23,799 nucleotides of DNA, taken from Bacteroidota bacterium. Its GTDB lineage: Bacteria > Bacteroidota > Bacteroidia > Flavobacteriales > Weeksellaceae. A model generated the notes under the pieces. It had not been told where the DNA came from. It was given only the letters and a program-made list of their open reading frames with translations, and did not search any database. Position numbers and translations under genes: made by a program. The stretch is from NCBI GenBank assembly GCA_023388015.1, contig JAEWHB010000175.1:1-23799 (forward strand), in the 5' to 3' direction. Shown here piece after piece: positions 8,345 to 16,137 of this stretch (positions are counted from its first letter, which is position 1; the number at the start of each line of letters is the position of its first letter).

Positions 8345-9127
8345 TTGAAAATCCATTTTTATAAATACCAGGGAGCAGGTAACGATTTTGTAATGATTGA
8401 TAATAGATATGCAAACTTTGTGCCTGAAAAATCCTTGATTGAAAAACTTTGTGACCGTCGTTTTGGCATTGGCGCAGACGGACTCATTTTATTGGAAAGC
8501 GAAGGAAATACCGATTTTAAAATGATTTATTTTAATTCGGACGGTCGTCCCAGCAGTATGTGTGGAAACGGTGGACGCTGTATTGTGCGCTTCGCAGCGG
8601 AACTTGGAATTATTGAAAATAAAACTGAATTTATTGCGGTGGACGGATTGCACGAAGCCATTATTGAAAATGAAATCATTCACCTAAAAATGTCCAACGT
8701 CTCATCGGTTCAAAAATTTCCAAATCATCTTTTTTTAAATACAGGTTCGCCTCATCATATAGAATTTTTAAGCGATATTTCAGATTTGGATGTGCAAAAT
8801 AAAGGGCGGGAAATCAGGTATGGCGCACCTTATTTTGAAGAAGGTTCCAATGTGAATTTCGCTGAAATCATTTCAGGTAATTGGTTGAAAATAAGAACTT
8901 ATGAACGCGGTGTGGAAGCCGAAACCCTCGCCTGCGGAACCGGGATTACCGCGGCAGCCATTGCGGCCCACGAATCGGGGAAAATTATTTCTGAAGAAAT
9001 AAATGTTTCTGCAATAGGTGGAGAATTAAAAGTTCGTTTCCGGAAAAACGAATCGGGCGGATATGAAGATGTATGGCTGAGCGGCCCGGCTGAATTCGTT
9101 TTTGAAGGAACAATCGATGTGGAATAA
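8345..9127 (+). CDS. dapF: Diaminopimelate epimerase
   Basis: The 260-residue enzyme interconverts LL- and meso-diaminopimelate in the lysine/peptidoglycan pathway in the cytosol. Family motifs are complete: N-terminal FYKYQGAGNDFVMIDNR (residues 5-21), the first catalytic cysteine Cys73 in SMCGNGGRC, ERGVEAETLACGTG with the second catalytic cysteine Cys197, and the SEGN/GSPH regions between. The start codon is TTG at 8345; the next ATG lies inside the conserved GNDFVM motif and would remove essential residues, so TTG is required. A TAAATTTG promoter element lies 14 nt upstream. mltG follows after 24 bp, so the two form an operon linking precursor supply and glycan processing. Confidence 0.97.
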   Translation: MKIHFYKYQGAGNDFVMIDNRYANFVPEKSLIEKLCDRRFGIGADGLILLESEGNTDFKMIYFNSDGRPSSMCGNGGRCIVRFAAELGIIENKTEFIAVDGLHEAIIENEIIHLKMSNVSSVQKFPNHLFLNTGSPHHIEFLSDISDLDVQNKGREIRYGAPYFEEGSNVNFAEIISGNWLKIRTYERGVEAETLACGTGITAAAIAAHESGKIISEEINVSAIGGELKVRFRKNESGGYEDVWLSGPAEFVFEGTIDVE

Positions 9128-9151
9128 ATATTGCTAAAGGAAGCGTTTGAA

Positions 9152-10183
9152 ATGAGAAATAATTTGAAATTTATCACCCGAATTTTTGTGGTTTTGACAT
9201 CCGGACTGTTCATTGTCGGATGTACGTTTTTTGACGGAATGAAAAGCAATGTGAAAGAAGACGGATTTCTATATGTCAGAACCGGCGCGGATTTCCGTGA
9301 AGTTCTGGATTCTTTACAAGGGAAATTGGAGAATCCCGAAAGTTTTGAAAATTATGCCGAAGCCAAAGATTTTCCGGTAAAAATCAAAGCCGGAAAATTT
9401 AAACTCATTCAGGGAGAAACCAATAAAGAATTATTGAATCGTCTGATTTCGGGAACTCAGGAAGAAGTCAGTCTGATGATTCGAAATGAACCGACTATTT
9501 TTCATCTGGCAGGTTCGGTTTCCAAAAAAATTGAAGCCGATTCAACTCAAATCGTGGAAGCTATCATCAGTTGGGCAAAAGAAAAAGATCCGAATCTTAA
9601 CGCCGAAACTGTAAAAATGTATTTTGTTCCGAATACTTATCATTATTTCTGGCCGACGAGCGGAGATAAATTTGTGGAAAAAATGATGAATGAATACGAA
9701 AAAGTCTGGACAGAAGTACGACAGCAAAAAGCCGAAGCCATGAATTTCTCACCATTAGAAGTATTTACATTGGCTTCAATTGTTCAATTGGAAGCTTCAA
9801 AAGTTGATGAACAACCCAAAGTCGCTCAGGCTTATCTGAATCGTCTTGCCAAAGATATGCGTCTGGAAGCCGACCCGACTTCGATTTATGCGTATAAACT
9901 TCAGAACGGATTCAATCACACCATTCAGCGGGTTCGCCACGGACATCTTGCCACACCATCTGAGTACAACACCTATCGTATAAAAGGTTTGCCGCCTGCG
10001 CCCATCTGCCTTCCCAATATGACGGCGGTAGATGCAGTTTTAAATCCCGAGGAGCATAGTTTTATTTATTTCTGTGCAGATCCAGATCGTCCTGGTTATC
10101 ATAGTTTTACAAGTAATTATGAAGAGCATAAACGCAATGCTGCGAAATATAGAAAATGGTTGAATGAAAGAGGGATTAAATAA
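9152..10183 (+). CDS. mltG: Endolytic murein transglycosylase MltG (YceG-like)
   Basis: The frame is open from TTG at 9131, but the ATG at 9152 gives a normal N-terminus, MRNNLKFITRIFVVLTSGLF, so I use it (343 residues). After a membrane segment comes a LysM-like/YceG N-terminal region and the catalytic domain with LASIVQLEASKVDE; Glu214 aligns with the catalytic Glu218 of E. coli MltG (SIVEKE). LNRLAKDMRLEADPTSIYAY and the C-terminal YNTYRIKGLPPAPICLPN are strongly conserved in the family. The enzyme cuts nascent glycan strands and sets their length. The membrane segment ends in FIVGC, which also fits a lipobox, so it may be a lipoprotein rather than a simple membrane-anchored protein. It is co-transcribed with dapF. 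Confidence 0.93.
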   Translation: MRNNLKFITRIFVVLTSGLFIVGCTFFDGMKSNVKEDGFLYVRTGADFREVLDSLQGKLENPESFENYAEAKDFPVKIKAGKFKLIQGETNKELLNRLISGTQEEVSLMIRNEPTIFHLAGSVSKKIEADSTQIVEAIISWAKEKDPNLNAETVKMYFVPNTYHYFWPTSGDKFVEKMMNEYEKVWTEVRQQKAEAMNFSPLEVFTLASIVQLEASKVDEQPKVAQAYLNRLAKDMRLEADPTSIYAYKLQNGFNHTIQRVRHGHLATPSEYNTYRIKGLPPAPICLPNMTAVDAVLNPEEHSFIYFCADPDRPGYHSFTSNYEEHKRNAAKYRKWLNERGIK

Positions 10184-10184
10184 T

Positions 10185-10937
10185 TTAAGAAGGGGTAGTT
10201 TCTAGTTGATTCGTGATTCGTTTATAGAAGTCGATAAAGGATTCCACCGCATTTAAATCAAGTTTTTTGCGCAATCGGTAGCGTTTGGTGTGAACACTTT
10301 CAGTTGAAATTTTAAGGATGTTGCTAATTTCTTTTGAACTCATATCCAAAATCAAAAAGGACAAAAGTTGTTCGTCTTTTTTTGAAATTTTGGGATAGTT
10401 TTTTCGAAGGTATAGAAAGAATTCTTGATTTAGTTCTGAAGATAATGAATTTAGCTTTTTGATGTAATTCTGATCGTCCAAGATTTCTGAGAAATTGAGT
10501 TTTAAGTTGTTAATGTCTTCCATGGAATTGGCTTTGGAATTCTTAACCTGAGTTTTCATTTCTTCCAAAAAATTTTCAATTCTGCTAACTTGATTTGCGA
10601 ATGCAATTAAATGTTCTTGGTTGAATTTTATTTTTTCTTTCAATAACTTTTCTTGTAGTTCTTGATTTTGAATTTTAATATCGCTGATGATTTTGGTTTG
10701 TTCTATGGTTTGAATTTTTCTTTTTTTATTTTGAATAATCAGATAAGAAACGCCTAAAACCAATGCAATTAAAATGAGTGAAGCGACCGTCAAAATGCGG
10801 TATGTGTTTTTTTTGATTTTCGGCTTTTTCAAGTAAGTATTCACTTTCTGAAAGGTTGTGTTCCAGGTTGATTCTGTGGATTTTATCACGGCTATTGATT
10901 TCGGAAAGATGGAGCGCAGCTTCATGGAATAAATCAT
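10185..10937 (-). CDS. C-terminal part of a split TPR-regulator: membrane helix, coiled coil, LuxR-type HTH
   Basis: This frame encodes the second half of the regulator broken by a frameshift near 10807-10814. Meaningful sequence begins at about KKNTYRILTVASLILIALVLG, a single membrane helix; the residues before it are out-of-frame readthrough of the TPR half. A charged helical region rich in Lys, Glu and Gln follows (about residues 70-170), then a LuxR/GerE-type helix-turn-helix: KKDEQLLSFLILDMSSKEIS and ILKISTESVHTKRYRLRKKL (about 185-230). Such proteins in Bacteroidota have an N-terminal TPR sensor outside the membrane and a cytosolic HTH. Taken alone, the ORF has no good start and is unlikely to be a separate gene unless the frameshift is bypassed. 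Confidence 0.65.
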   Translation of the reverse strand: MIYSMKLRSIFPKSIAVIKSTESTWNTTFQKVNTYLKKPKIKKNTYRILTVASLILIALVLGVSYLIIQNKKRKIQTIEQTKIISDIKIQNQELQEKLLKEKIKFNQEHLIAFANQVSRIENFLEEMKTQVKNSKANSMEDINNLKLNFSEILDDQNYIKKLNSLSSELNQEFFLYLRKNYPKISKKDEQLLSFLILDMSSKEISNILKISTESVHTKRYRLRKKLDLNAVESFIDFYKRITNQLETTPS

Positions 10938-11886
10938 AATAAGTCAATACTTGGTCATGGTTTTCCAATAATTTATATATTTCCAAAAATTGACTGTAGG
11001 TTTCTACCTGATAGTCTATATAATCAAACTTTTTTGAAATTTCTTCTGCTTCCTGAAGCAAAGTCAAGGCGTTTTGGGGATTTCCGGTTTCTTTTTCAAT
11101 TAATGCCAATTGGTGAAGACTATACACTTTTCCTTTGATTCTTCCGGCTTGAACAAAGAATTCTTCTGCTTTTCTAAAAGAATTTCTTGCCTTTTCATAA
11201 TTTTTTTCAAAGCGATACCATTCGCCATAATGTACATTGACAGAAGCTTCTATTTCGGGATTTTTGATGTTTTTATTTAGATTTTGGGCAATTTCATAAT
11301 GTTTAAAGGCTTCTGAACGGTATTTTGGAACGGCAGAACTGGGAAGTAATCCTGTTGAATTTTTATCGTTTAAGACAAATAAACTGTAATTATTACCCAA
11401 GTTTAAATTGGCTTTGGCAAGGTTGAGTGTGTCTTGAACTTCGGTAAGCATTTCCACTGCTTCCTTTAGCATTCTGATTTTTTGATTTAAATCTTCCGGT
11501 ATATGGGAGCGATTCATCAGAGCAAGTCCCTGAATTCTATAATCATAAATTTCTTTGGCTAAGTTTTCCGATTTCAAATAGTTGTCAAAGGCCTTGGTTT
11601 GATTTCCTTGTGTGTACCAAAAGTTACCCAGCGTAAGATAAGTGTCGGCAAGGTTTTCTTTTGCTTTTTCTGACAAGGATTTTTCAAGATTATTTTGAAT
11701 GACTTTAAGTGTGAATTCGGGGTCGAGATAAGTATTGGTGTTCAGTAATCGGTTAATTGCTTTGATATCATTTTTCTTACTGAGTTCCTGAATTTGGAAT
11801 TTTATATGTTCGGAAGTATCGACAGATTGTGCATTTAGAATAAAAATGCAACCGAAAATAACCCAGAGAAAGAAATGTTTTTTCAT
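10726..11886 (-). CDS. N-terminal part of the split regulator: signal peptide and TPR sensor
   Basis: The 386-residue ORF starts MKKHFFLWVIFGCIFILNAQ, a signal peptide, and continues with helical TPR repeats between about residues 70 and 330 (for example ADTYLTLGNFWYTQGNQTKA, VHYGEWYRFEKNYEKARNSF, YSLHQLALIEKETGNPQNAL). The last natural residues are near EYLLEKAENQKK; after the A8 tract (10807-10814) the frame runs into unrelated sequence HIPHFDGRFTHFN and stops. Removing one A restores a single 566-residue protein spanning 10185-11886: TPR domain, membrane helix, coiled coil and LuxR-type HTH, a common one-component membrane regulator in Flavobacteriales. As read here it is a frameshifted gene; sequencing error, slippage or phase variation are all possible. 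Confidence 0.75.
   Translation of the reverse strand: MKKHFFLWVIFGCIFILNAQSVDTSEHIKFQIQELSKKNDIKAINRLLNTNTYLDPEFTLKVIQNNLEKSLSEKAKENLADTYLTLGNFWYTQGNQTKAFDNYLKSENLAKEIYDYRIQGLALMNRSHIPEDLNQKIRMLKEAVEMLTEVQDTLNLAKANLNLGNNYSLFVLNDKNSTGLLPSSAVPKYRSEAFKHYEIAQNLNKNIKNPEIEASVNVHYGEWYRFEKNYEKARNSFRKAEEFFVQAGRIKGKVYSLHQLALIEKETGNPQNALTLLQEAEEISKKFDYIDYQVETYSQFLEIYKLLENHDQVLTYYDLFHEAALHLSEINSRDKIHRINLEHNLSESEYLLEKAENQKKHIPHFDGRFTHFNCIGFRRFLSDYSK
10807..10814 (-). other. A8 homopolymer at the frameshift site
   Basis: Eight T on the plus strand, read as A8 on the minus strand in the context C-A8-CAC. The upstream frame reads CAA AAA AAA CAC; the downstream frame needs CAA AAA AAC ACA, i.e. seven A. A +1 shift or loss of one A in the transcript would rejoin the halves. 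Confidence 0.75.
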
Positions 11887-11901
11887 TTGGAGAAATTAAA
11901 A

Positions 11902-11929
11902 AAGAGCTGACAAATTATGATCAGCTCTT
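11902..11929 (-). terminator. Hairpin with T-tract, probable terminator for the T9SS propeller gene
   Basis: AGAGCTGA (11903-11910) pairs with TCAGCTCT (11921-11928), extended by one A-T pair, with a 10-nt loop. On the minus strand it is followed by six T (11903-11898). It lies 187 bp after the stop of the propeller gene, but the 160-bp palindromic element occupies most of that distance. The loop also holds TAATTTG on the minus strand, which could belong to the promoter of the downstream regulator. Confidence 0.6.
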
Positions 11930-11940
11930 GAATATACTAT

Positions 11941-12100
11941 GAGTCTGTTTAAAATTCATCTAATAATTTGTTTATGCTTTTTTTCGGCTTCAAAGACGTT
12001 AAATTTTTCACGATAGCTTCCGGCTATCGTTGCAAAATTCGCCTTTTTACGCTTAAAAATAACCTATAAACATTTTTACAATATAAATTTAAACAGGCTC
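11941..12100. repeat. 160-bp MITE-like palindromic element
   Basis: The ends form an inverted repeat: GAGTCTGTTTAAA on the left and GAGCCTGTTTAAA read inward from the right (12 of 13 match), with a further matching block (TTTGTTTAT / AATGTTTAT) about 28 bp in. A central hairpin has arms ACGATAGC (12010-12017) and GCTATCGT (12023-12030). TAT occurs directly outside both ends (11938-11940 and 12101-12103), a possible 3-bp target duplication. No transposase gene is present. Structure supports a small non-autonomous element or an intergenic palindromic repeat; only one copy lies in this window, so mobility is inferred. Confidence 0.6.
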
Positions 12101-12115
12101 TATTAATTTAAAAAA

Positions 12116-13804
12116 TTATTTCTTGATGATTTTCATTGTTTGGGAATATTGATCTCCCTCAAGTTTCAAAATATAAATTCCTTTTGCCAAATGTCCCAGA
12201 TTTAAAGCTTTCCCTGTGACAGATTGAGCATTGTAAACAAGTTTACCAGTTAAATCATAAACCTTTGCATCAAAAGCTATTGTTTTGCTTGATAGGATGT
12301 TCAGATGGTTTTGGAAGGGATTTGGGTAAGCGGCAAATCCATTGTTTGTGATTTCATTTAGACCCAAAACTTCAAAGTTTGTATCCCATTTCATAACAAA
12401 TCCTAAATTATGCTCAAACGTATCGATAAGTTCACCTCCGTCTTGGAAATACGCTTTTCCGCTTAAACGCCCGGTAGTATATATCTCATTGTTTTCCAAT
12501 ACGACGGTGCCGGTATTAGAAAGAATTGAAAATTCATCATAGCCATGCAAAGCCACTACCTTTTGAAATTCACCTTCTGAATTCAAATACATTTCAAACA
12601 TACTCAAACTGTTGGGAGATTGTGCATCGATAATGGATTGTCCATCATAGCTGAAATCGGTGTAACTGTCAAATCCTCCACCTACAAAAACATCGTTGTT
12701 TTGATTTACATACAGATTGAAAACACGATCCAAATACTCACCACCCAAAGCCTTTGCCCAGATAACTTCTAAGTCAGAATTGAACTTGGCAACGTATCCA
12801 TCTTCTGATCCATAGCCCGATAATGCGATTCCTTGTATAGCAAAATTATTACCTTCTGTAAAATGTCCGCCCACTATCACATTGCCCTCACTATCGATTA
12901 TCAATGAACTACCTCCTTGATCTGAGGTCGAAGTTCCAAAAGATTTGTGTTGGATTACGTCTCCTGTAATGAAATCAATATTTACAATACCGACCCAATA
13001 AGTTTCTCCTTCATGCGCCATAGGCTCATCATTTAAAAGATAAGGCTTATTGTAGCTCATAACAAAGTACAAACCGTTTTCATTTGAGTCCATTGAAGTA
13101 ATATTTCCCCAGGTTCCACTGTCGTCCCCTTCAAATGTCTTTCCCCATGTTAATTCTCCATCAGAATTGAATTTTGCTAAAAATAAATTGTCACCATATT
13201 CCATAGTATAGGAAAATGGCGTAGAATCTATTTCAAATGCACCTGAATAATAACCTGCTATGTACACATTTCCTGAGTAGTCAGATTCGATTTTAACCGG
13301 ATTTGCATAGTAATATTCAGCTGCGTACCAAGTTTTTTCCCAGATTAAACTGCCGTCAGTTCCAGAAAATTTAGCGACAATTCCGCGATTTGTCCACTCT
13401 GGGCCGCCTCCGGGAATGGTATGTGTTCCGTTGATTGTTAAATCTCCTTCACTTGAAGTCCAGCCTGCAGCAATTATATTTCCTTCATGATCTAGCTTGA
13501 TATCATAAAATGCATCAAGACCATTACCGCCAAATGTGGCAGTCCATATAACATCACCAGTTGTGGTTAATTTGGAAATTAAACCATTGGGTCCGTCATA
13601 GGCAGGAAGTGTGACATCCCCAAAAGTGGAAGTTTCCCCGAAATAAATACCATTTACATACAAAAACTCTCCATCCGTTATGATATTGTTCATATTGGTG
13701 TTGCTATGATCTGTACCTTCTATAAACTTTGTCCATTCTGCAAAGTTCACTTGGGCATGGGCAATCCCAATCATTAATAAAAAAATAAATAAATTCTTTC
13801 TCAT
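12116..13804 (-). CDS. Secreted beta-propeller protein with T9SS type A sorting domain
   Basis: An upstream ATG at 13873 exists, but the ATG at 13804 gives a proper signal peptide, MRKNLFIFLLMIGIAHAQ, so I use it (562 residues). The mature protein has at least five SBBP-like repeats, each with a pattern of W..TFGG..DAF.DI..D..GNII.AG; examples are VIWTATFGGNGLDAFYDIKL, LTWGKTFEGDDSGTWGNI and VIWAKALGGEYLDRVFNLYV. These should fold as a beta-propeller. The last ~75 residues (FAAYPNPFQNHLNI, KVYDLTGKLV, KGIYILKLEG, MKIIKK) are a type A T9SS C-terminal domain that directs the protein across the outer membrane and is removed there. Ligand or partner is unknown. Its terminator is probably the hairpin at 11902-11929, beyond the palindromic element. 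Confidence 0.9.
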   Translation of the reverse strand: MRKNLFIFLLMIGIAHAQVNFAEWTKFIEGTDHSNTNMNNIITDGEFLYVNGIYFGETSTFGDVTLPAYDGPNGLISKLTTTGDVIWTATFGGNGLDAFYDIKLDHEGNIIAAGWTSSEGDLTINGTHTIPGGGPEWTNRGIVAKFSGTDGSLIWEKTWYAAEYYYANPVKIESDYSGNVYIAGYYSGAFEIDSTPFSYTMEYGDNLFLAKFNSDGELTWGKTFEGDDSGTWGNITSMDSNENGLYFVMSYNKPYLLNDEPMAHEGETYWVGIVNIDFITGDVIQHKSFGTSTSDQGGSSLIIDSEGNVIVGGHFTEGNNFAIQGIALSGYGSEDGYVAKFNSDLEVIWAKALGGEYLDRVFNLYVNQNNDVFVGGGFDSYTDFSYDGQSIIDAQSPNSLSMFEMYLNSEGEFQKVVALHGYDEFSILSNTGTVVLENNEIYTTGRLSGKAYFQDGGELIDTFEHNLGFVMKWDTNFEVLGLNEITNNGFAAYPNPFQNHLNILSSKTIAFDAKVYDLTGKLVYNAQSVTGKALNLGHLAKGIYILKLEGDQYSQTMKIIKK

Positions 13805-13942
13805 GTTATTTGTTTTATGAGCGGACAAAAGTTGGATTAATTCCTGAAATCTGTCAGAAATACAAATAGACACTACATAGACAAAGTTTGTAAGTGGTTG
13901 ATTAGTAAGTAAATAAAAATAAATATGGTTAGTTGGGAATAA

Positions 13943-15592
13943 TCATAAGCTAATTATTCTTATGGGAGAAGAAACATATGAAACCCCCGTTTTTTCATAA
14001 TGAATTCCAATTGCTGCATTGAAATTCCCTTTTTCAGATAGATTTTGAAATTCAATTTGAATTTCTTTCTCTTCATCGGGTTGAAGTTCTAATTCTTCCG
14101 TTAAAATTCCGGTGGCATAAAGAATCTCATATTGTAAGTTTTGGTAATAATTTACATTGAGTTTTAATTCCGAATTTCCACCGATTTTTATCGGTCGATT
14201 ATGACCGTTTCGGATTTTAATTTTAAGTTGAATTCTTTCATTTGGCTTCGCCGAAATTTCTTCCAAAGTTTCAATTTTAATTAAATCATAAGTTTGATAA
14301 TTCTGAATTTCTTTCAGATAATAATCGTGGTTTTTATAGCCGATGAAAGAATTTTCTGCTCTCACCCAAGGCGAGATATAAGTGATGTTTTTACCGTGAA
14401 AATCTTCTTCCCAATTCCACAAACTGTATTGACTATGGCGATTTCCAAGTGTGCGGTGAACCGCCACTTTTTTATCAGGATTGAAGAACTTATAAACCGA
14501 AGCTTCCTGGTATTTTTCAAAAATTGCATTTTCGATCTCAAAACTTCCGGCTTCTTTACCAAAATGTTCGTTCTTGTACAAAGGTGAAACTCCCGGTAGA
14601 GCAATGAGAATTCGCAAAATCAAAACCAAAAAAAGACCTGTAAATCCCAATTTGAAAACCCATTTCAGACTTTTTTCATGATAATGTCGATACATCAGCA
14701 AAGCCATCGCCAGAAAGCTGATGAGCAACCATTGCGGCTGAACATTGTCTTTGAAAATCGATAGAAAAAAGAAAATTCCGGGCAAAACAGCCAATGCCCA
14801 AATGCTTCTCCAAAACGGCTGATCTGACCGAAAACGAAAAACCGAATTAAGGATAAAATAACTCAGAAATGGCGCAGCACCCAGAAAATAAATTCCTAAA
14901 TAGTTAAAAAGTTTACGGAATTCAAAACTTTCATCGGAACTTCTTTCCAAAAAATGATAGTGAATTGGAACGAAATCGTTTTGAATCAACCAATTAATAT
15001 GTGGGGAATACAAAACCAAACTTCCCAAAACTGCCAGATAAAAATTCGGGTTTTTCCATAGTAATTTCACTATCGGCAATAACGTAAAGACAATCACCAA
15101 AATTCCGTGGTACTTGCTGTACATAAGTCCGGCAAAGGAAATCCCCAATAAAACGGTGGCGAAAACCGAAGTTTTCTCTAAAAATTTCTTGAGCGAAAAC
15201 AAATAAAAAATCGTGAAGAAAAGTAAGGGCGCATCGGGCGTTGCCAGAAATCCGAAAACGTTGAAAACCAAAACCGATCCCCAAATCAGGACAAATAATT
15301 GGAAATGTCGCTTGGTTTTGGGTAATAAAATTTTCCACAAAAAATAGAGGCTGAAACCGTTGAGCAAAACCGTCAAAAGCCGTAACCCCAATTCGTTTTG
15401 GAATAAATTATATCCGGCTGAAATCCACCAGGCAATCATCGGCGGATGATCAAAATAACCCCAATCCAGATTTTGTGACCAAACCCAATAATAAGCTTCA
15501 TCTTCCGAAATCGGCGTGAAAAAAGCCTGAAAAAGATTGATCAGGATGAAAATTCCAATAAGTGAAAAAATGCGTTTGTCGGGCACAATCAA
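13943..15592 (-). CDS. GT39-family (ArnT/PMT-like) membrane glycosyltransferase
   Basis: The 549-residue protein has roughly 11 membrane helices over residues 8-340 and a soluble periplasmic C-terminal region of ~200 residues that looks beta-rich. SEDEAYYWVWSQNLDWGYFDHPPMIAW (residues ~29-55, quoted here in two parts: DEAYYWVWSQ and GYFDHPPMIAW) is the hallmark of GT39/ArnT-like enzymes, where the acidic residues after the first helix are catalytic. These use polyprenyl-phosphate sugars to modify lipids or proteins in the periplasm. The start is TTG at 15592, or possibly GTG at 15586; an in-frame stop lies just upstream, so no longer form is possible. A TAAATTTG element precedes the TTG by 14 nt. 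Donor and acceptor cannot be told. Confidence 0.85.
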   Translation of the reverse strand: MIVPDKRIFSLIGIFILINLFQAFFTPISEDEAYYWVWSQNLDWGYFDHPPMIAWWISAGYNLFQNELGLRLLTVLLNGFSLYFLWKILLPKTKRHFQLFVLIWGSVLVFNVFGFLATPDAPLLFFTIFYLFSLKKFLEKTSVFATVLLGISFAGLMYSKYHGILVIVFTLLPIVKLLWKNPNFYLAVLGSLVLYSPHINWLIQNDFVPIHYHFLERSSDESFEFRKLFNYLGIYFLGAAPFLSYFILNSVFRFRSDQPFWRSIWALAVLPGIFFFLSIFKDNVQPQWLLISFLAMALLMYRHYHEKSLKWVFKLGFTGLFLVLILRILIALPGVSPLYKNEHFGKEAGSFEIENAIFEKYQEASVYKFFNPDKKVAVHRTLGNRHSQYSLWNWEEDFHGKNITYISPWVRAENSFIGYKNHDYYLKEIQNYQTYDLIKIETLEEISAKPNERIQLKIKIRNGHNRPIKIGGNSELKLNVNYYQNLQYEILYATGILTEELELQPDEEKEIQIEFQNLSEKGNFNAAIGIHYEKTGVSYVSSPIRIISL

Positions 15593-15606
15593 TGATTAAA
15601 TCAAAG

Positions 15607-15614
15607 CAAATTTA
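15607..15614 (-). promoter_or_regulatory. Putative -7 promoter element for the GT39 gene
   Basis: Minus-strand TAAATTTG, an exact TAnnTTTG match, ends 14 nt before the TTG start at 15592. This is the same octamer and spacing as at dapF. No matching -33 box is evident. Confidence 0.5.
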
Positions 15615-15676
15615 ATCAAGGCTTTGGATTTACATTGAATTTTGAGAATTTAGAGAGAAATTATTTTTAAAACATT

Positions 15677-16093
15677 TTATTTCTTACAAATTCGCATTCC
15701 GATTTTACCACCAAGCAAGGCCATCGGAATATAAGCAAGAATCAAATCCGTAGCGATGAACCAACTTGGCGCAGGAATCATAAAACAAGCAATGATGCCT
15801 CCAATCAGAAATAAAACCCCGACTGCTAACGCCAATTTCATTTTGTGATTCGCTGCGATTATAGCGGCTACAATTGCACCCACTAAAGTTCCCAATGCGT
15901 GCGCCAAAAACGGAAATATAAAATAATTGAAATCTAATCCGGGCATTGCTACAGCAAGTTCTTCCATATTATTGGTGTCAATTCCTTCAATCGGATAAAC
16001 TTTATGCCCCATCATGATAAGCGCGCCGTTGAGGATACTTCCTACAATCCAGCCTGCAATGACCGCCAGAATATTTCTCAGAATCGGATTCAT
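15677..16093 (-). CDS. Small conserved-looking membrane protein, function unknown
   Basis: The 138-residue product has four likely membrane helices: about residues 7-30 (ILAVIAGWIVGSILNGALIM), 57-82 (FIFPFLAHALGTLVGAIVAAII), 87-107 (LALAVGVLFLIGGIIACFMI) and 112-132. Glycine- and alanine-rich helices and a conserved-looking GHKVYP loop are visible, but I recognise no named domain. It starts 44 bp downstream of the DUF5916 gene stop and could be co-transcribed with it. No signal sequence other than the first helix. Confidence 0.65.
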   Translation of the reverse strand: MNPILRNILAVIAGWIVGSILNGALIMMGHKVYPIEGIDTNNMEELAVAMPGLDFNYFIFPFLAHALGTLVGAIVAAIIAANHKMKLALAVGVLFLIGGIIACFMIPAPSWFIATDLILAYIPMALLGGKIGMRICKK

Positions 16094-16137
16094 GTTTCTT
16101 GAAATTTTAGTTAAGTAAATTTATAAAAATTCAAGAT

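Larger units (their letters stand above)
10185..11886 (-). pseudogene. Frameshifted TPR / membrane / LuxR-HTH regulator (whole locus)
   Basis: The two overlapping frames above belong to one gene. Both halves share sequence over 10726-10937, and the protein continuity (TPR helices leading to QKK, then NTYRILTVASLILI) switches exactly at eight consecutive A residues on the minus strand. Deleting one A, or adding two, joins the frames. I mark it as a pseudogene only in the sense of the sequence as given; both halves otherwise look intact, with no other stop codons. Confidence 0.7.

Noticed and set aside
13944..13964. CATAAG / CTTATG hairpin at the end of the GT39 gene
   Set aside because: Six pairs only, inside the coding end, with no T-tract after it on the minus strand.
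14362..14604. 80-residue minus-strand frame inside the GT39 gene
   Set aside because: Different frame of the same strand as a continuous, well-supported gene; composition is not protein-like.
16098..16135. Imperfect 11-bp hairpin between the DUF5916 gene and the small membrane-protein gene
   Set aside because: AT-rich with one mismatch and a 16-nt loop and no T-tract; could be chance, so not called a terminator.
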